A DNA stretch of 64,000 nt, taken from Prauserella marina. GTDB lineage: Bacteria > Actinomycetota > Actinomycetes > Mycobacteriales > Pseudonocardiaceae. The stretch's first letter is position 1, and every line of letters begins with the position of its first letter. Positions 38,690 through 47,820 of this stretch are shown in pieces. The stretch spans positions 5,495,001-5,559,000 of the forward strand of contig NZ_CP016353.1 of assembly GCF_002240355.1 (NCBI RefSeq), read 5' to 3'. The notes under the pieces were generated by a model. The model was given only the letters and a program-made list of their open reading frames with translations. It searched no databases and was not told the origin of the DNA. Made by a program: the position numbers and the translations under genes.

Positions 38690-38935
38690 ATGCCGACCTA
38701 CGCCTACCGCTGCCGGGAATGCACCGGAACATTCGAGCTGAACCGGCCGATGAGCGAGTCGAGTGCGCCCGCGCGGTGCCCGGAGGGGCACGACGACACC
38801 GTCAAGCTGCTCACCACGGTCGCGCTCACCGGTTCGGCCTCCTCCGGCGCGGGCTTCCCTCGGGGAGCCGGAATGGGCGCCGGAATGGCCGGCGCCGGCG
38901 GCGGTTGCTGCGGTGGCGCCTGCGGCTGCGGCTGA
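38690..38935 (+). CDS. FmdB/CxxC zinc-ribbon regulatory protein family
   Basis: An 81-aa FmdB-family protein. MPTYAYRCRECTGTFE gives the first CxxC and ARCPEGHDDTVK the second cysteine site. The C-terminal third is Gly/Ala-rich and ends in a cysteine cluster (GGGCCGGACGCG). Such proteins are annotated as putative regulators, but their function is unproven. The start is fixed by the leaderless -10 box. Confidence 0.78.
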   Translation: MPTYAYRCRECTGTFELNRPMSESSAPARCPEGHDDTVKLLTTVALTGSASSGAGFPRGAGMGAGMAGAGGGCCGGACGCG

Positions 38936-38948
38936 CTCCCGCGAGTCC

Positions 38949-39009
38949 CCCGCTCAGGACGCCGAGATCCGCACTCAGGACGCCGACATGCGCGTTCGCC
39001 GGGGCACAT
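38949..39009. repeat. 21-bp-period intergenic tandem repeat, array 2 (about three units)
   Basis: Two near-identical units (end of the first at 38968, second 38969-38989) and a diverged third fill almost the whole 73-bp gap between the convergent FmdB-type and hydroxyacyl-CoA dehydrogenase genes. The array runs up to the dehydrogenase stop. Confidence 0.8.
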
Positions 39010-40787
39010 CACGTGTAGTCGCGGAACCCCTTGCCGGTCTTGCGGCCGAGCCGTCCCGCCGTGACAAGGTGCTCCAGTAGCGGCGCTGGCGCGAACCCCG
39101 CTTCCCTGAACTCGTTGTACAACGTCCGCTCGATCGCGAGCGACACGTCGAGGCCGACGACGTCGAGCAGTTCGAACGGCCCCATCGGCAGGCCACAACC
39201 GACCTTCATCGCCGTGTCGATGTCGTCGGCACCCGCGTAGTGCGCTTCGAGCATCTTGACCGCGTCGTTGAGGTAGGGAAACAGCAGCGCGTTGACGATG
39301 AAACCCGCCCTGTCGGCGCAGTGAACGGGGTGTTTTCCCAGCGTGGAGCACACGGCGTGCGCGGTGGCGACGACCTCGGGCGAGGTGGCGATCGTGGCGA
39401 CCACCTCGACGAGCTTCATGACCGGAGCGGGATTGAAGAAGTGCATCCCGACGACGTCGGTCTGCCGCGAGGTCGCGGCGGCGCATTCGATGACGGGCAG
39501 TGACGAGGTCGTCGTCGCCAGCACCGCCCCCGGTTTGGCGATCTCGTCCAGCGCGGCGAACACCGCCTGCTTCACCGCCAGGTTCTCCGCGACGGCCTCG
39601 ACGATCAGGTCCGCTTCGGACAGTTCGGCGAGATCGACGACGGGCGTGCACCTCGCCAGCGTCGCCTCGGCGTCCTCTTCGGACAACTTGCCCTTGACGA
39701 CGGCCTTGTCGAGCGATTTCCCCAGCCTGGCAAGCGATGCCTTTGCCTTGTCCAGGTCACGTGCCCGCAACACGACCCGGTAACCGGACTTCGCGAACAC
39801 CTCGGCGATGCCGGTCGCCATGGTTCCGGTGCCGACAACGCCGACGACCCGCACCGGCCTTGCCGGTGATGAATCCACAGTGGACGTATCGAGCCCCGGG
39901 GGGTCCGCGACGACGGTCGGAGAGTCCGGCGCGTCGTAGGTGTAGAACCCCTTGCCCTTCTTGCGGCCGAGCAGTCCGGCGGTGATCATCTGCTTGAGCA
40001 GCGGCGCCGGAGCATGCAGCCGGTTGCGCGACTGGTGGTACATCGTGTCGAGGATTTCGTAGGCCGTGTCGAGCCCGATGAGGTCGAGCAGGGCGAGCGG
40101 ACCCATCGGGTATCCGCAACCGAACCGCATGGCGGCGTCGAGGTCCTCGCGAGTCGCGTACCGCTGCTCGTACATCCGCACCGCGTGGTTGAGGTAGCCG
40201 AACAGCAGGGCGTTGGCGATGAATCCCGCCCTGTCGCCGATGACGACCGGCTCCTTGCCGACGCGCCCCGCGAGAGCGACGACGTCGTCGATGACGTCGG
40301 GTTCCGTGACGACGGTGCGCACCACCTCGATGAACCGCAGCACGGGGGCCGGGTTGAAGAAGTGCATCCCGACGACCTTTCCCGGCCGCGTGGTGTGCAC
40401 GCCGATCTCGGTGACCGAAAGCGACGAGGTGTTGGAGGCGAGAACGACGTCCGGCCTCGTGATCTTGTCCAGTTCGGCGAACAGCTCGGCCTTGAGTTCG
40501 AGACTTTCCGGGATGGCCTCGATGACGAGGTCGGCTTCGGCGAGGTCGGGAAGAGCGGTGCTGTAGCGGATGCGCCCGAGCAGCCCGGCTCGTCCCTCCT
40601 CGTCGAGCTTTCCCTTGCCGAGCGCCCTCGCGGTGGAATGCTCGATGTGCCCGCGCCCCCTTGCCATGCCGTCGGCGTCGATCTCGACGGCGATGACGGA
40701 AAGGCCGCTGCGGGCCAGCACCTCGGCAATGCCGGATCCCATCGTGCCGAGACCGACGACTCCGATGGTCTTGAAATCACGTGCCAC
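39009..40787 (-). CDS. Tandem-duplicated 3-hydroxyacyl-CoA dehydrogenase
   Basis: A 592-aa protein made of two full 3-hydroxyacyl/3-hydroxybutyryl-CoA dehydrogenase copies. Each has a Rossmann GxGxMGxGIAE (GLGTMGSGIAEVLARSG at ~11; GTGTMATGIAEVFAKSG at ~318), the HFFNPAPV catalytic His motif, and a C-terminal GCGYPMGP/GCGLPMGP block. It oxidises 3-hydroxyacyl-CoA with NAD in fatty-acid or butyrate-type metabolism. Copies differ enough to be old. GGAGG lies 5 nt before GTG. Confidence 0.9.
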   Translation of the reverse strand: MARDFKTIGVVGLGTMGSGIAEVLARSGLSVIAVEIDADGMARGRGHIEHSTARALGKGKLDEEGRAGLLGRIRYSTALPDLAEADLVIEAIPESLELKAELFAELDKITRPDVVLASNTSSLSVTEIGVHTTRPGKVVGMHFFNPAPVLRFIEVVRTVVTEPDVIDDVVALAGRVGKEPVVIGDRAGFIANALLFGYLNHAVRMYEQRYATREDLDAAMRFGCGYPMGPLALLDLIGLDTAYEILDTMYHQSRNRLHAPAPLLKQMITAGLLGRKKGKGFYTYDAPDSPTVVADPPGLDTSTVDSSPARPVRVVGVVGTGTMATGIAEVFAKSGYRVVLRARDLDKAKASLARLGKSLDKAVVKGKLSEEDAEATLARCTPVVDLAELSEADLIVEAVAENLAVKQAVFAALDEIAKPGAVLATTTSSLPVIECAAATSRQTDVVGMHFFNPAPVMKLVEVVATIATSPEVVATAHAVCSTLGKHPVHCADRAGFIVNALLFPYLNDAVKMLEAHYAGADDIDTAMKVGCGLPMGPFELLDVVGLDVSLAIERTLYNEFREAGFAPAPLLEHLVTAGRLGRKTGKGFRDYT

Positions 40788-40877
40788 GGCGACCTCCAGC
40801 GGTTACCGGCCGGTAATAACCACTGATGGTGCCACGCCTCGGCCCAACCGGCAGCACGGAATCGAATCAGCAATCGC

Positions 40878-41831
40878 TCAGGACTCGGGAAGCCTGGGCC
40901 ACACCACCTTCGCCAGCGCCTCGGCGGGTTTGCACATGTCGCCGTCCTCCGGCCCCTCGACGTAGATCGAGACGACCTCGATCTGCCCCGTCTCGTGCTC
41001 CCCGAACGGCAGGTGCGGAGTATCGGCCACGCACGCGCCCGATTCGTACTCGAACACCGAACTCGGTCTTCCCGCGATGTCGTCGGGGTAGTAGCCCTCT
41101 TCGAGATACGACCTCGGCAGGTCCTGCACGGAGAATTCCAGCGAAACACTCAGCGAGTCGTCGTACTCGCCACCCCAGAAGCACCAGTGGCTCGTCGGCG
41201 GAGTCGATTGCGGCGCCGGTTCGCCGATGACCTCCTCGACCTCCTGCTCCGAGGTGAGGTCGCAGGCAGCCAGCCAGCCGAGCGATTCCGTACCGAATTC
41301 GAAATGTCCGATCCGGCTCGAACTGACAAAGGAACGAATACCGTTCACCGCGGCCTCCGACAGTTCGCACAACACACCGGATTCGACCTGCTCCTCCCGT
41401 TCCTCCACGCTCACCTGGATGTTCATCCCGTCGGGAAAGACCAGATAGTGCGCGCACCTTCCGGTTTCGCTGCTGTCGTACTCCTGAACGCGAAGCCCCC
41501 GCGGCCTGACGATCTCCTCGTCGGGTTCCTCGCTGGTTTCCGGTTCGTACGCGAGCGGTCCCAGCCGCATCCGCACGTCGATGTCGTCGGCGACGACATC
41601 GACGAAGCATTCGTCGAAACTGGGCCGCGAGTGCTCGACGTAGCCACCTGCCCTGCTCAACGCGTCGGCGTCGAGAACACTGCAATAGTCGACGGTCTCG
41701 AAATCTCCGAGTACGTCACTTGCCTTCAATGGCCGAACGTCGCCCGGTCCGGCTTCACCGCCGACCACGTTCGCGCATCCCGCGACCGCGACCGCGGTGA
41801 GAAGGACCCCCAGGATGATCTTGATTCGCAC
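40878..41831 (-). CDS. DUF3558-like lipoprotein
   Basis: A 317-aa lipoprotein with lipobox AVAGC (Cys ~19). DYCSVLDADAL starts the DUF3558-type domain, and Cys-containing pairs (DECFVD, SGVLCEL, AACDLT, HWCFWGG, DMCKP) suggest disulfides and a tandem of two such domains. Exported and membrane-anchored; function unknown. The GATACT box 6 nt before GTG 41831 suggests leaderless transcription. A second member lies at 44266-45270. Confidence 0.78.
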   Translation of the reverse strand: MRIKIILGVLLTAVAVAGCANVVGGEAGPGDVRPLKASDVLGDFETVDYCSVLDADALSRAGGYVEHSRPSFDECFVDVVADDIDVRMRLGPLAYEPETSEEPDEEIVRPRGLRVQEYDSSETGRCAHYLVFPDGMNIQVSVEEREEQVESGVLCELSEAAVNGIRSFVSSSRIGHFEFGTESLGWLAACDLTSEQEVEEVIGEPAPQSTPPTSHWCFWGGEYDDSLSVSLEFSVQDLPRSYLEEGYYPDDIAGRPSSVFEYESGACVADTPHLPFGEHETGQIEVVSIYVEGPEDGDMCKPAEALAKVVWPRLPES

Positions 41832-41837
41832 TCGAAC

Positions 41838-41843
41838 AGTATC
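41838..41843 (-). promoter_or_regulatory. -10 box of a leaderless promoter (DUF3558 lipoprotein)
   Basis: GATACT on the minus strand ends 6 nt before GTG 41831. Confidence 0.4.
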
Positions 41844-41885
41844 GACAGAACGCGAACCGATGTCACATCCCGAAGGTCCCTCGGC

Positions 41886-42560
41886 TCACTCGTCGAAATT
41901 CCGTTCCACAAGCGACTCGATTCGGCTGATCGCCTCCGCCGCCTGCGTTCCGGTGGCGCTGACGTCGATGCGATCGCCCTTGCGAGCGCTGAGCGACATC
42001 AACGCGAGCACACTGTGCCCATCGGCTTCCTGATCTCCCAGCCGGATTCGCACGTCGGCGTCGAGGCCCGCGATACCGCGCACCAGCAGGGCCGCCGGAC
42101 GCGCGTGCAGGCCGACGTCGTTGCCGAGCGTCAATTCCGCCGTCTCAGCGCCTCCCGCGCTCTCCCGTGCCGCCTCGGATTCGCCACCACCAGCTGCCGA
42201 TGAAGCGGCGGACGCGACTCCCGCCCTGTCCGCCCCGCCCTGCGCGGCGACAGCGGCGGCGACGGCACCCTCGACGAGCGGGGCCGCCACGACGACGGCC
42301 GTTCCGGGATCCGGCAGCGACTCCACGACCAGATCGGCGGTCATCTCGGCACTGCCGAGGTCGTACAGCAACACGACGCCGCCGCCCTCCTCCGCGCGCT
42401 CGACGGCGGCGAGCACCGAGTCGTAATCCGTGCCGATACCGCCGTCAGGCAAACCACCGGCAGGAACGACCTTGACGTCCGGAGCCATCTGCGCGGCCAG
42501 TTCCGCGACCCCCTCGGCCAGCTTGCCGCTGTGCGAGACGAGGACGAGCCCGACCCTCAT
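41886..42560 (-). CDS. dhaM: Dihydroxyacetone kinase phosphotransfer subunit DhaM fused to HPr
   Basis: A 224-aa two-domain protein. Residues 1-~115 are an EIIA-mannose-like DhaM domain with phospho-His10 in VSHSGKLAEG and GGIGTDYDSVL. After an Ala/Gly/Ser/Glu linker, residues ~140-224 are HPr with His152 in GLHARPAALLV and the GHSVLALMSLSARKGD segment. It passes phosphate from enzyme I to DhaL-ADP. No enzyme I domain is present, so phosphate must come from an EI encoded elsewhere. ATGA overlap with dhaL. Confidence 0.9.
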   Translation of the reverse strand: MRVGLVLVSHSGKLAEGVAELAAQMAPDVKVVPAGGLPDGGIGTDYDSVLAAVERAEEGGGVVLLYDLGSAEMTADLVVESLPDPGTAVVVAAPLVEGAVAAAVAAQGGADRAGVASAASSAAGGGESEAARESAGGAETAELTLGNDVGLHARPAALLVRGIAGLDADVRIRLGDQEADGHSVLALMSLSARKGDRIDVSATGTQAAEAISRIESLVERNFDE

Positions 42561-43180
42561 CGGGCCGCCTCCGCGAACGCACGCAGCAGCAAGGCGGTCG
42601 AACGGGCGCCCGGATCAAGATGCCCGACGCCGCGTTCGCCGAGATAGGAAGCCCTTCCCTTGCGTGCGACCAACGGCACCGTCGAATCGGCTCCCTTGTC
42701 GGCGGCGTCAGCGGCGGCGGCCAGAACAGCGGCAATGCCATCGCCGACGGCGGCCTCAGCCGCGTCGACGGCTGGGCTCAGCGCGTCGACCATCGTCGCG
42801 TCACCGACAACGGCCTTTCCTCTCGCCACGACCCCTCGAAGGCCCGCGCGCAACGCGGTGAACACCGCCTCCGCGTCCAGTTCGGCACGATCGCCCAACG
42901 CCGTCGCCGCACGCAGGAACGCCGTTCCGTACAACGGCCCCGCGGCACCACCGACCTTGGAGATCAGCGTCGTCGCCGCGATCTTGAGTACCCCGCCGGG
43001 AGTCTCGGGCACCGCGGTGTCCAAAGTCGACACGACGGCGGTGAAGCCGCGGTTGAGGTTCTCGCCGTGGTCGGAATCGCCGATCGGCCGGTCGAGGTCG
43101 ATGAGTTCGGCTCTGTGCTCCGCGATCGTCGCGGCCCCCGCCCTCAGCAGGTCGGCGACCTCGCGCGCGCCGCAGCCCAT
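42557..43180 (-). CDS. dhaL: Dihydroxyacetone kinase subunit DhaL (ADP-binding)
   Basis: A 207-aa helical barrel subunit. DLDRPIGDSDHGENLNRGF carries the Asp ligands that hold Mg-ADP, plus KVGGAAGPLYGTAFLR and VGDATMVDALSPA. In the PTS-dependent form DhaL keeps ADP as a cofactor that DhaM rephosphorylates and gives phosphate to substrate on DhaK. ATG 43180 overlaps the dhaK stop by one base (TGATG); upstream starts inside dhaK were rejected. Confidence 0.92.
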   Translation of the reverse strand: MGCGAREVADLLRAGAATIAEHRAELIDLDRPIGDSDHGENLNRGFTAVVSTLDTAVPETPGGVLKIAATTLISKVGGAAGPLYGTAFLRAATALGDRAELDAEAVFTALRAGLRGVVARGKAVVGDATMVDALSPAVDAAEAAVGDGIAAVLAAAADAADKGADSTVPLVARKGRASYLGERGVGHLDPGARSTALLLRAFAEAAR

Positions 43181-44181
43181 CACAGCCCCCATCGCAGCGC
43201 GGGAGTGTTGACCGGCGCGTCCCACAACTCGGTCAGCTCGTCGTCCATTCGCAACAGTGTCACGCTCATTCCCTGCATTTCCAGACTGGTGACGTACGGG
43301 CCGACAAGTCGCCTGACGACGCGGATTCCCCGTTCGGCGAGCAGCCGTTCGGCAATGCCGTGCGCGAGGTACAACTCGACGAGCGGGGTACCGCCCATCG
43401 AGTTGCTGAACAGCAGCACGTCGTCGCCATCGGCGAAGGGCAGGTCCTCGACAACGGCGTCGATCATGCGCGCGACGAGTTCGTCGGCCGGGCCCGTCTT
43501 GATCCGCTCCCTGCCAGGCTCGCCGTGGATGCCGATGCCGAACTCGACCTCGTCGTCGGCCAGCTCGAAGCTCGGCTCGCCGACATGCGGGACAGTGGGA
43601 GCGCTCAGCGCGACTCCGATGGACCTGACCTGGCCGATCACCTTGCGGGCCAAGGCTTCCACCGCGTCGAGCGAGTCGCCCCTTTCCGCGGCGGCACCGG
43701 TGATCTTCTCAAGCAGCACCGTGCCACCGACTCCTCGCCGCCCCGCCGTGAATGTCGAGTCGGCGACCGCGACGTCGTCGTCGATGATCACGCTGCGCAC
43801 GTCGAGTTCGTCAGCGGAGGCCAGTTCGGCCGCCGTCTCGAAGTTCAGCACGTCACCGGTGTAGTTCTTGACGATCAGCAGAGCGCCGGAAGGGCCGGTC
43901 GTCGCCGAGACGGCGGCCTGGACGGCGTCGGGAGTCGGCGAGGTGAACACCGGCCCCGGCACCGCCGCGTGCAGCATTCCCTTGCCGACGAAGCCACCGT
44001 GCAACGGCTCGTGCCCCGAGCCGCCGCCCGAGATCACGGCCACCGTGTCGCGGACGGGAGCGTCGGCGCGGACGATGTGGTCCGGGTCGTACTCGATCCT
44101 GAGCAGATCGGCGTGCGCGGCGGCCATCCCGCGGAGCGAGTCGGCCACCACCGTCGCCGGATCGTTGATGATCTTCTTCAC
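43180..44181 (-). CDS. dhaK: Dihydroxyacetone kinase subunit DhaK
   Basis: A 333-aa substrate-binding subunit. His219 in GIGIHGEPGRE forms the hemiaminal with dihydroxyacetone. ISGGGSGHEPLHGGFVG and NYTGDVLNFETA line the site. Start VKKIINDPATVV (GTG 44181) with GGAGG 5 nt upstream, the canonical DhaK N-terminus. dhaK-dhaL-dhaM are contiguous and coupled, so this is the PTS-type dihydroxyacetone kinase converting dihydroxyacetone to DHAP. Confidence 0.94.
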   Translation of the reverse strand: MKKIINDPATVVADSLRGMAAAHADLLRIEYDPDHIVRADAPVRDTVAVISGGGSGHEPLHGGFVGKGMLHAAVPGPVFTSPTPDAVQAAVSATTGPSGALLIVKNYTGDVLNFETAAELASADELDVRSVIIDDDVAVADSTFTAGRRGVGGTVLLEKITGAAAERGDSLDAVEALARKVIGQVRSIGVALSAPTVPHVGEPSFELADDEVEFGIGIHGEPGRERIKTGPADELVARMIDAVVEDLPFADGDDVLLFSNSMGGTPLVELYLAHGIAERLLAERGIRVVRRLVGPYVTSLEMQGMSVTLLRMDDELTELWDAPVNTPALRWGL

Positions 44182-44219
44182 GCGCACCTCCAGCCACGAC
44201 CATGTGTGAGGACGCTTCC

Positions 44220-44250
44220 AACCTAACCGCCGACGGTGGTGTCCCGCCAA
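44220..44250 (-). promoter_or_regulatory. Candidate promoter of dhaKLM
   Basis: On the minus strand TTGGCG (44245-44250) and TAGGTT (44220-44225) with a 19-bp spacer, 38 nt before dhaK. Confidence 0.35.
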
Positions 44251-44265
44251 ACGATCCGGCCGCCG

Positions 44266-45270
44266 TTATGTGGAGGGCAGTTTCGGCACGACACCCTTGG
44301 CCATCGCCAGCGCGCCCTCGCACGACTTCTTCACGTCGGCGGCGTCGGAGTAGTCGTCATAGGAGACCGAGATGATCTCGCCCTCGTCGTCGCTGACGCC
44401 GAGGTGCTGCCACTCGACCTTGCACGAGCTGTTTCCGGAATCGGATGCCTGCTGGGTCGCCTTCACGCCGCGACCGAGGTCGACCGGCGTTCCCTCCTTG
44501 TTGTCCGGCGGGTAGCCGAGGCGCATCCTGACCGAAACCGACGGTCCCCTGCTGTCTCCCTGGTACCGGCACGCGTGCAAGCCGGAAGGGCTGCGCAGCG
44601 CGCCGTCGCCGAGCACCTTCGACACCGCCGATTCCTCGACACTCGCGCACGGGTCGACGGCGAGCGCCGTGCCTGCCCGCTGCTCGTACTGAGGCGGATC
44701 GGCGCGCACGGCCTGGATCACCTTCTGCAACACCGTGTAACCGGCGTTGCACGCGTTGCCACCGGGGTAGGTCACCTGCGTGGCGATACCCGCCGCGGGG
44801 CCACGGGAGGTCACCGCCGTGACGAAGCACGTCTCCTCGTCGAGCGGGTCCTCGATCAATGGAAGACCTTCGATGCCGCCCGTCGCGTTGTCAGTGGTCA
44901 CCAGCGAATCGCCGAGGTTGAGCGAGATACCGACGGTCTTGCCGCCCGCGTCCTTGATGTTCGACGCCCTGCACTCACCCCAGTCCGACGCGTAGGGGTC
45001 CTCGGTCGTGCTGCCGACGTCGCCGAGCGTGTCCTCGGTGAGCAGCCCGCACGGATCGACCGTGCGCAGCGCCGAGGCGGCGACGGCCGGATCGGTGATC
45101 TCCCCGGTCGGAACCTCACCGGGTGAACTTCCGGGTTCGGCGGTAATGGTGGTCCGCTGGTAGTTGGACCGCGCCAGGTCCTCACCCGCACACCCGCTGA
45201 CCAGACCGAGCGTGACGATGCCGAGCACGACCGCCGAACGACGAGCAACACGATTGAACACGAAGTGCAC
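44266..45270 (-). CDS. DUF3558 lipoprotein
   Basis: A 334-aa lipoprotein starting at GTG 45270. The signal peptide ends LVSGC (Cys ~28). Two DUF3558-type domains follow, beginning DPCGLLTEDTLGDVG and DPCASVEESAVSKVLG, each with paired cysteines (e.g. WGECRAS, ETCFVTAV; LHACRYQ, SSCKVEW). Exported, membrane-anchored; function unknown. It lies between the dha operon and the symporter pair on the same strand. Confidence 0.82.
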   Translation of the reverse strand: MHFVFNRVARRSAVVLGIVTLGLVSGCAGEDLARSNYQRTTITAEPGSSPGEVPTGEITDPAVAASALRTVDPCGLLTEDTLGDVGSTTEDPYASDWGECRASNIKDAGGKTVGISLNLGDSLVTTDNATGGIEGLPLIEDPLDEETCFVTAVTSRGPAAGIATQVTYPGGNACNAGYTVLQKVIQAVRADPPQYEQRAGTALAVDPCASVEESAVSKVLGDGALRSPSGLHACRYQGDSRGPSVSVRMRLGYPPDNKEGTPVDLGRGVKATQQASDSGNSSCKVEWQHLGVSDDEGEIISVSYDDYSDAADVKKSCEGALAMAKGVVPKLPST

Positions 45271-45311
45271 GCTATCGGGGCGTCGCCGCCACCACGCACA
45301 CAACCTGGCTT

Positions 45312-45596
45312 TTACCGCTCCTGTCCTGGTGTGATGTCCGATTCCTCTTCGGTGTGTTCCGGCACCTTGATCGGCCGCCACTTCGCCCACGCGACGAACA
45401 GCGCGGCGAACACCAGCATGCCGATACCTGCCCACAGGTTGATGTTGACGCCTGCCGACTTCTCGATGTCCTCTTCGGTCATGAACCCGGCGCCGAGCAC
45501 GGTGATCACAGCGCCGTAGACGCCGATCAGCAGAGCGATGATGAGCCGGATGTCGAAGACACCGGCGCCTCGGGAGCGAGACGACTCGTGAGCCAT
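45312..45596 (-). CDS. Small membrane protein partnered with the sodium/solute symporter
   Basis: A 94-aa protein with two transmembrane helices (~17-38 and ~50-70) and an acidic C-terminal tail. AGGAGG overlaps the TAG stop of the symporter and lies 8 nt before ATG 45596, so expression is coupled. Small two-helix partners of this kind commonly accompany SSS symporters in actinobacteria, but no function is established for this one. Confidence 0.65.
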   Translation of the reverse strand: MAHESSRSRGAGVFDIRLIIALLIGVYGAVITVLGAGFMTEEDIEKSAGVNINLWAGIGMLVFAALFVAWAKWRPIKVPEHTEEESDITPGQER

Positions 45597-45608
45597 GGTC
45601 AGCGCCTC

Positions 45609-47309
45609 CTAGAAGATGATGTTCAGCACGATGGTGATGGCCAGCACGATCCCCGCGAGCAGACCGGGGTTGCGGTACCAGCCGGCGTCATCGCCCGATG
45701 TCGAGTGTTTCAGCGTCTCCTTCGGCGTCAGCGAGTACACCAGCCCGGCGAGCTGGGCCGCGGGCTTCGGCTGGGTCAGGTAGGTCGCCACCACGCTGAC
45801 CACGATGTCGACGACGAACGCCGCGCCCGCACCGACGAACGAGGCGCCCTGGCCCGGCAGCTCCCACACCCCGGTCTCGGCGAGCAGGAAGACTCCCACC
45901 GCGGCGCCGGTACCGGTGACGAGGCCGAGCCAGCCGGCCGTCGGCGTCATCCGTTTCCAGAACATACCGAGGATGAACGTGGCGAACAGCGGCGCGTTGA
46001 AGAACGAGAAGAGCTGTTGCAGGTAGTCCATCAGGTTGCTGTAGGTGGAGGCGATGAACGCGGTTCCGATCGCCAGCACGGTGGCCGCCGCCGTCACGAC
46101 CCTGCCCGTTCGCAGGTAGTAGTCGTCCGGTCGGCCCTTCTTGATGTAGGCCTGCCAGATGTCGTAGGTGAACACGGTGTTGAACGAACTCAGGTTCGCG
46201 GCCATACCGGCCATGAAGGACGCCAGCAGTCCCGCGATGGCGATGCCGAGCATGCCGTTGGGTAACAGGTCTCTCATCAACAGCAGCAACGCGTTGTTGA
46301 AGGTGGCCCCGCTCGGCGCCTCGCCCCCTTCCATCAGCGCGGCCTTGTTCTCGCCCATGAGTTCGGTGACCGTGACGCCCGCGATCATGCCGGGGATGAT
46401 CACGATGAACGGCATGGCGAGCTTGGGGAAGGCGCCGATGATGGGGGTCCGCCTCGCCGCCGACATGCTCTTGGAGGCCATGGCCCTCTGTACCTCGACG
46501 AAGTTGGTCGTCCAGTAACCGAAGGACAACACGAAACCCAGTCCGAAGACGAGACCGAGCACGGAAAGGAAGTTGTCGCCGAATCCGGTGAGCTGATTGC
46601 CGGGCCACGAACTGAGCTGTTCGGCTCCGCCCGGTCCGCCGCTGACCTTGTCGACGAGCCCTTCCCAGCCGCCGACCTTGTAGAGGCCGACGATGGTCAG
46701 CGGCAGCAGGGCCGCGACGATGACGAAGAACTGGAGAACCTCGTTGTAGATCGCGGCGGAGAGGCCGCCGAGCGCCGTGTAGGACAGCACGATCACCGCG
46801 GCGAGGACGACCGACACCCAGATGGGCCAGCCGAGCAGCAGGTTGACGACGCTGGCGAGCAGGAACAGGTTGGCACCCGCGATGAGTACCTGTGCCAGCG
46901 CGAAACTGATGCCGTTGACGAGGTGTGCCGGTTTGCCGAACCTGCGCAGCATGAACTCGGGAACGCTGCGAACCTTCGAGCCGTAGTAGAACGGCATCAT
47001 CACGATGCCGAGGAACAGCATCGCGGGTACCGCGCCGATCCAGAAGTAGTGCGCGGTCGGCATCCCGTACTCGGCCCCGTTCGCCGACATGCCCATGACC
47101 TCGATGGCTCCGAGGTTGGCCGCGATGAACGCGAGACCGGTCACCCACGCGGGCAGCGATCGGCCGGAGAGGAAGAAGTCGAGGCTGGTCGACACCTGCC
47201 TCCTGGCCAGATAACCGATACCGAGTACGAGGACGAAGTAGAACGCGAGCAGCACGTAGTCGACCGCGTTGGCGTCGAGCCGCAGGTTTGCCTCGGCCAG
47301 TACGTCCAC
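45609..47309 (-). CDS. Sodium:solute symporter (SSS family, SglT/sugar-like)
   Basis: A 566-aa transporter with 13-14 helices. Seen: YFVLVLGIGYLARRQVSTSLDFFLSGR-type N-terminus (split motif around FFLSGRSLPAW), IAANLGAIEVMGMSANGAEYG and the GGLSAAIYNEVLQFFVIV block of the SSS family, closest in style to sodium/galactose carriers. It imports a sugar or related solute with Na+. GTG 47309 has GGAGG 6 nt upstream. Near dhaKLM, but substrate not determined. Confidence 0.88.
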   Translation of the reverse strand: MDVLAEANLRLDANAVDYVLLAFYFVLVLGIGYLARRQVSTSLDFFLSGRSLPAWVTGLAFIAANLGAIEVMGMSANGAEYGMPTAHYFWIGAVPAMLFLGIVMMPFYYGSKVRSVPEFMLRRFGKPAHLVNGISFALAQVLIAGANLFLLASVVNLLLGWPIWVSVVLAAVIVLSYTALGGLSAAIYNEVLQFFVIVAALLPLTIVGLYKVGGWEGLVDKVSGGPGGAEQLSSWPGNQLTGFGDNFLSVLGLVFGLGFVLSFGYWTTNFVEVQRAMASKSMSAARRTPIIGAFPKLAMPFIVIIPGMIAGVTVTELMGENKAALMEGGEAPSGATFNNALLLLMRDLLPNGMLGIAIAGLLASFMAGMAANLSSFNTVFTYDIWQAYIKKGRPDDYYLRTGRVVTAAATVLAIGTAFIASTYSNLMDYLQQLFSFFNAPLFATFILGMFWKRMTPTAGWLGLVTGTGAAVGVFLLAETGVWELPGQGASFVGAGAAFVVDIVVSVVATYLTQPKPAAQLAGLVYSLTPKETLKHSTSGDDAGWYRNPGLLAGIVLAITIVLNIIF

Positions 47310-47471
47310 GCCCCACCTCCAGAATCAACACCAGTCAACAACAACCACCAGGATTAACCTGGCGGCGAACATTACCGCACGATTTCACCGAGGTGAATGC
47401 CGCAGAGCAAATCGAAGTGGGTTGGTGACGATGTGTCCGGGAAGCTCGCGGAGAGTCCACCGAGTCGCACC

Positions 47472-47597
47472 CGATCCGGTGCCGTGCGAGATCCGCACCC
47501 AGGACGTCGAGATCCGCACCCAGGCGCGCGAGATCCGCACCCGGGCCACCGAGATGCGCGTTCGGGACGCCGACATCCGCGTTCGGGGCAGGTCAGG
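47472..47597. repeat. 21-bp-period intergenic tandem repeat, array 3 (about six units)
   Basis: Units at 47472 (diverged), 47493, 47514, 47535, 47556 and 47577, typically CCGCACCCAGGACG...GAGAT. The longest direct array in the window, inside the 511-bp gap between the symporter and nucS. Because the period is a multiple of three it keeps ORFs open on both strands; these were not annotated. Confidence 0.85.
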
Positions 47598-47820
47598 CCG
47601 TCGAGACAACGCGAACGGGCAAGCCGCACCCGTGAGCCCAGGCCCGCAACAGAACACAACAAGAAACAGCGCCACCCGGCGCCAGCAACCCCCGCTAGCC
47701 AGCCAGCGCGCGTTTCAGCGGCGTAGCCACCTCAAGTGGGGCCGTCAGCTCGAGCCGCAGCGAGAAACCGCCTCAGGTTCCGCCACCCGCACCGCCAAGC
47801 AGCCCAGCCACAAACCAGTC
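47598..47820. other. Intergenic sequence with no supported gene
   Basis: The stretch between repeat array 3 and nucS is C-rich and Pro/Arg-coding in spurious frames. No promoter, RNA or gene recognised. Confidence 0.4.

Noticed and set aside
47472-47597. Possible CRISPR array
   Set aside because: The 21-bp units abut without unique spacers, no cas genes are near, and units vary throughout; it is a tandem repeat.
47385-47675. ORFs over array 3 encoding Arg/Ser/His-rich proteins on both strands
   Set aside because: They exist only because the repeat period is a multiple of three; all frames look similar, and none has start signals or family.
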